Positions 61,169 to 64,000 of a stretch of 64,000 nt of DNA are shown here, in pieces. How positions within the stretch are numbered: position 1 is the first letter of the stretch; each line of letters begins with the position of its first letter. The notes under the pieces are model-generated. The model saw only the letters and a program-made list of their open reading frames with translations, was not told where the DNA came from and made no database searches. The stretch covers positions 310,001 through 374,000 of the forward strand of contig PBYI01000053.1 of NCBI GenBank assembly GCA_002729525.1, in the 5' to 3' direction. Made by a program: the position numbers and the translations under genes. This DNA is from Nocardioides sp. GTDB lineage: Bacteria > Actinomycetota > Actinomycetes > Propionibacteriales > Nocardioidaceae.

Positions 61169-62622
61169 GCGCGCCCGTGCCGGGCACCTCGACCTCAGGT
61201 ACCGCTGCCCGAGGGCTCGTCGCGATCGTCGGGTTCCTGGTCGTCGTCGAGCTCGCCAGCGGCGTGCTCCAGGGCTACTACACGCCGATCTTCAGCGACA
61301 TCGCCGACCACCTCGGCATCGCCGACGCCGACGTCAACTGGTTCGAGGCCGCCCAGCTGGTGCTGTCGGCGCTCGTCGTACCCCCGCTGGCCCGGCTCGG
61401 CGACCTCGTGGGCCACAAGCGGGTGCTCCTGCTCTCGACCGCCGTCACCGCGCTCGGCTCGTGGATCCTGGCGTTCGCGCCGTCGTTCGGGACGTTCCTG
61501 GTCGGCTGGGCGCTGCAGGGCGCGTACGTCGTGTGGCTGCCGCTGGAGGTCGCGATCATCCACCGGCGCACCGCCGGCACCGGTCGCCAGGGCCTGCTCA
61601 CCCGGCGGGCCGCCGCGGTGCTGGTCGGGGCGCTGGAGCTCGCGGTCATCATCGGCGCGCTCACCTCGGGCGCGCTGGTGGAGGCGACGTCGATGACGGT
61701 GCTGCTCGCCCTGCCGGCCGTCGCGGTCACGATCTGCCTGGTCGTGGTGTGGTTCGGCGTCGAGGACGTGCCCGGCGAGGGCTCGGGCGGCTTCGACTGG
61801 ACCGGGCTCACCCTGGTGTCGCTGGCGGTCGGGCTGGTCATGGGCGGGCTGATCGCGGTCCGGGTCGCTGGCCCGTCGTCGGTGCTCGCCTGGGTGCTGG
61901 TCGTGGCCGGCGTGGCCGCGCTGGTGCCGTTCGCGCGGTACGAGGCGCGGCTCGACGAGCCGATGGTCGACGTACGACTCCTCGGCACGCGGGGCCAGTG
62001 GCCGGTGCAGCTGACGGCGTTCCTGTTCGGCATGTCGGTGCTCGGCGCGCAGATCCCGCTGTCGACGTACGCCCGGACCGACCCGGACGTCGTCGGCTAC
62101 GGCCTCGGGGCGGACGCGTCGTTCGTGTCCACCCTGGTCGGGCTGTACGTCGTCTTCCTCGCGGTCGGCGCGTTCACGCTGCCCCTCACCGCGCGGCTGC
62201 TCGGCCCGCGCGGGTCGCTCGTCGCGTCCGCGCTGCTGGTGTCGGCGGGCTACGCGCTGTGGATCCCGTTCCACGACTCGACCACGCAGGCGCTGGTCAA
62301 CATGGCCGTCGCCGGGCTCGGGTCGGGCGCGCTCGTGGCCGCGCTGCCGGCTGCTGCCGCAGCTGCCGCCCCGCCCGAGCGCACCGGCTTCGCGACCGGC
62401 ATGACCAACGCGACCAAGACCGTCGGCGGCGCGATCGCCTCGTCGGTGTTCGCGATCGCGCTCGCCTCCGCGGGGTCGATCGACGACCCGGTGGAGGGCG
62501 CGGCTCCGCTGTCGGGCTACCTCACGGTGTGGGCGGTGTGTGCCGTGGCCGCACTCGGGGCGGCGGTGGTGCTGGGGGCGCAGCGGCCGGCGGAGGTGTC
62601 AGTTTCACCGGCCGGCCGGTGA
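61165..62622 (+). CDS. Major facilitator superfamily transporter
   Basis: A 485-residue permease with about 14 hydrophobic helices; PLARLGDLVGHKRVLLLST is the MFS loop-2/3 motif. The best match is the drug:H+ antiporter-2 (14-TM) type, though substrates are unknown. ATG overlaps the M20 stop. The last codons VSVSPAGR and stop lie in a palindromic repeat. Confidence 0.88.
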   Translation: MSAPVPGTSTSGTAARGLVAIVGFLVVVELASGVLQGYYTPIFSDIADHLGIADADVNWFEAAQLVLSALVVPPLARLGDLVGHKRVLLLSTAVTALGSWILAFAPSFGTFLVGWALQGAYVVWLPLEVAIIHRRTAGTGRQGLLTRRAAAVLVGALELAVIIGALTSGALVEATSMTVLLALPAVAVTICLVVVWFGVEDVPGEGSGGFDWTGLTLVSLAVGLVMGGLIAVRVAGPSSVLAWVLVVAGVAALVPFARYEARLDEPMVDVRLLGTRGQWPVQLTAFLFGMSVLGAQIPLSTYARTDPDVVGYGLGADASFVSTLVGLYVVFLAVGAFTLPLTARLLGPRGSLVASALLVSAGYALWIPFHDSTTQALVNMAVAGLGSGALVAALPAAAAAAAPPERTGFATGMTNATKTVGGAIASSVFAIALASAGSIDDPVEGAAPLSGYLTVWAVCAVAALGAAVVLGAQRPAEVSVSPAGR

Positions 62623-62627
62623 TTCTG
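62600..62627. repeat. Palindromic repeat copy 1, at the MFS 3' end
   Basis: CAGTTTCACCGGCCGGCCGG followed by TGATTCTG: a 28-bp near-palindrome with two mismatches. It supplies the last eight codons and stop of the MFS gene. Confidence 0.85.
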
Positions 62628-62660
62628 ACGCTCGTCGTACGAAGTTTCGTCGGACAAGCA

Positions 62661-62690
62661 GCAGTTTCACCGGCCGGCCGGTGAAACTGC
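62661..62690. repeat. Palindromic repeat copy 2, between convergent MFS and ilvE
   Basis: A perfect 30-bp palindrome centred on GGCCGGCC with outer arms GCAGTTTCAC and GTGAAACTGC. Copy 1 lies 33 bp upstream. It sits 18 bp before the ilvE end and could act as a two-way terminator. No T-tract. Confidence 0.85.
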
Positions 62691-62708
62691 CGAGGCCCCG
62701 AGCACCCC

Positions 62709-63782
62709 TCAGACGACCTTCCGCATCCACCCGAACGAGTCGTCCGCCCGACCGAACTGCACGTCGACCAGCGCCTGACGCACCCGCGTGGTGAGCTCGG
62801 TCGAGGCCGGGGCCGGCGCGGAGCCGCCGTCCCAGCGCAGCTCGCCGACGGGCGTGACGACGGCGGCCGTGCCGCAGGCGAAGACCTCGACGATGCGGCC
62901 CGAGGTCACGCCCTCGCGCCACTCGTCGATGGAGAAGCGGCGCTCCTCGACCGGGTGGCCGAGTGTGCGGCACAGCTCGATGATGCTGGCGCGGGTGATG
63001 CCCTCGAGGATCGTGCCGGTCTCGGGCGTGACGATGGAGCCGTCGTCGTGCACGAAGTACATGTTCATGCCGCCGAGCTCCTCGACGTACTGCCCCTCCT
63101 GGGCGTCGAGGAAGACGACCTGGTCGCAGCCGTGGGAGATGGCCTCCTGCTGCGCGACGAGCGACGAGGCGTAGTTGCCGCCGGTCTTGGCCGCGCCCAT
63201 GCCGCCGCGACCCGCGCGGGTGTACTCCTCGGTCAGCCACAGGTCGACAGGCTTCACGCCGCCCTTGAAGTAGGCGCCGGCGGGGCTGGCGATGACCATG
63301 AAGGTGACGTGCTGGGACGGGCGCACGCCCAGGAAGGTCTCGGAGGCGAACATGAACGGCCGCAGGTAGAGCGACTTCTCACCGGCGTTGTCCGGCACCC
63401 ACCGCTCGTCGATGCGCACGAGGGCGTCGACGGCGTCGAGGAAGTCCTCGACGGGAAGGACGGGCAGCGCGAGGCGCTCGCTGGACCGGACCATCCGCTC
63501 GGCGTTGGCCTCGGGGCGGAAGGTCCACACCGAGCCGTCGTCGTGGCGGTAGGCCTTCATGCCCTCGAAGATCTCCTGCGCGTAGTGCAGGACCGCGGTC
63601 GCGGGGTCGAGGGTGAGGGGGCCGTACGGCGTGATGCGGGCGTCGTGCCAGCCCTTCTCGGGCGTCCACTCCACCGTGAACATGTGGTCGGTGAAGTGGG
63701 TGCCGAACCCGGGCGCGGCGAGGATCTCCGCGAGCCGCTCGTCGCTGACGGGGTTCGGGTTCGGCGTGGTGCTGATCTCCAT
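62709..63782 (-). CDS. ilvE: Branched-chain amino acid aminotransferase
   Basis: A PLP fold-type IV transaminase for Leu, Ile and Val, 357 residues. The PLP lysine is in GMGAAKTGGNYASSL, with EELGGMNMYFV and SGRIVEVFACGTAAVVTP at the active site. ATG 63782 is fixed by TAAGTT ending 7 nt upstream (leaderless). In actinobacteria it follows leuB, as here. It converges on the MFS gene. Confidence 0.96.
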   Translation of the reverse strand: MEISTTPNPNPVSDERLAEILAAPGFGTHFTDHMFTVEWTPEKGWHDARITPYGPLTLDPATAVLHYAQEIFEGMKAYRHDDGSVWTFRPEANAERMVRSSERLALPVLPVEDFLDAVDALVRIDERWVPDNAGEKSLYLRPFMFASETFLGVRPSQHVTFMVIASPAGAYFKGGVKPVDLWLTEEYTRAGRGGMGAAKTGGNYASSLVAQQEAISHGCDQVVFLDAQEGQYVEELGGMNMYFVHDDGSIVTPETGTILEGITRASIIELCRTLGHPVEERRFSIDEWREGVTSGRIVEVFACGTAAVVTPVGELRWDGGSAPAPASTELTTRVRQALVDVQFGRADDSFGWMRKVV

Positions 63783-63891
63783 GGGCGGCAACTTAGTAGG
63801 CCTTCCTAGAACACGGGAGCGCGGTGTCGGTCGCAGAGCGCACCGCGGCCCCGTGGTCGTCGTCGACGCACCGGGCCCAGGGGGCGGTGGC

Positions 63892-64000
63892 TCAGCCGGC
63901 TACTCGGGCGGCGACCGCGTCGCCGACCTCGGAGGTACGCCGCGGCGCGGTGTCGCCGGCCTCCGCGCGGGCGGTGAGGTCGGCCAGGACGGCGTCCTCG
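63892..64000 (-). CDS. leuB: 3-isopropylmalate dehydrogenase, C-terminal end (5' end outside window)
   Basis: Only the last 35 codons are visible: EDAVLADLTARAEAGDTAPR, then RTSEVGDAVAARVAG and TGA at 63892. RTSEVGDAVAARV is the usual end of LeuB, and leuB upstream of ilvE is the conserved order. A 109-bp gap to ilvE carries the ilvE promoter. Confidence 0.82.
   Translation of the reverse strand, partial: EDAVLADLTARAEAGDTAPRRTSEVGDAVAARVAG

Overview
The window is high-GC chromosomal DNA from an actinobacterium, most likely of the Nocardioidaceae (Nocardioides-like). The signs are GC-saturated third codon positions, frequent GTG starts, conserved actinobacterial blocks (rpmB / DAK2 / recG-rsmD-coaD / DUF177-rpmF-rnc-mutM / smc-ftsY; IclR-leuCD-HU; cofC, plsC-gpsA, ddl, DUF3515, Lrp, thiL), an F420 gene, a DUF222-HNH gene and the actinobacterial BioY/BioM/BioN biotin importer. 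It is almost fully coding. I see no phage, transposase, integrase or CRISPR.

Layout. 1-5.5 kb is a surface-glycan-type accessory cluster: FkbM methyltransferase (cut by the left edge), small coiled-coil protein, sulfotransferase and, divergently, an 881-residue glycosyltransferase-like/FkbM protein. 5.6-11.6 kb holds smc, a thioesterase, a further FkbM methyltransferase and ftsY in one run. 11.8-19.1 kb holds a secreted SGNH protein, a coiled-coil miniprotein, and mutM, rnc, rpmF, DUF177, coaD, rsmD and recG. 19.2-24.1 kb holds the DAK2 protein, rpmB, a BKACE enzyme, thiL, a stand-alone Lrp sensor domain and a DUF3515 lipoprotein. 24.1-25.9 kb is a frameshifted DUF222-HNH endonuclease gene flanked on both sides by related intergenic repeats, separating DUF3515 from ddl. 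25.9-34.5 kb holds ddl, a Cys/Met-metabolism PLP enzyme, gpsA, plsC, cofC, an HU protein with a lysine-rich tail, leuD, leuC and their IclR-type regulator. 34.7-40.2 kb holds DNA alkylation repair (ogt, ada-alkA), an LCP glycan ligase, a YjbR protein and a secreted beta-helix protein. 40.3-44.0 kb carries tRNA-Glu, tRNA-Gln, a CPBP protease, gltX and a FAH hydrolase on one strand. 44.1-55.4 kb holds small conserved genes, a TetR (BioQ-like)/bioYMN locus, a secreted Ig-like protein, an SDR, an AAC(2')-like acetyltransferase, an amidase and a TetR. 55.4-64 kb holds citramalate synthase behind a leader with a terminator, a Ser/Thr kinase, a YjbR protein, an M20 peptidase, an MFS transporter, ilvE and the end of leuB.

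How the genes work together. leuC, leuD, leuB, ilvE and cimA serve branched-chain amino acid synthesis. gltX lies directly upstream of the two tRNAs that a non-discriminating GluRS would charge. bioYMN form a biotin importer facing their presumed repressor across a perfect operator.

Two regulatory patterns stand out. Many genes have a TANNNT or CANNNT hexamer ending 6-7 nt before the start codon, the signature of leaderless transcripts. Three divergent gene pairs are separated by only 23-24 bp that hold one symmetric -10 element (A-N3-TA-N3-T), apparently a two-way promoter giving leaderless mRNA on both sides; the bioY promoter carries the same core. The HU protein appears to lack its DNA-binding beta-arm, and a palindromic repeat supplies the stop codon of the MFS gene.
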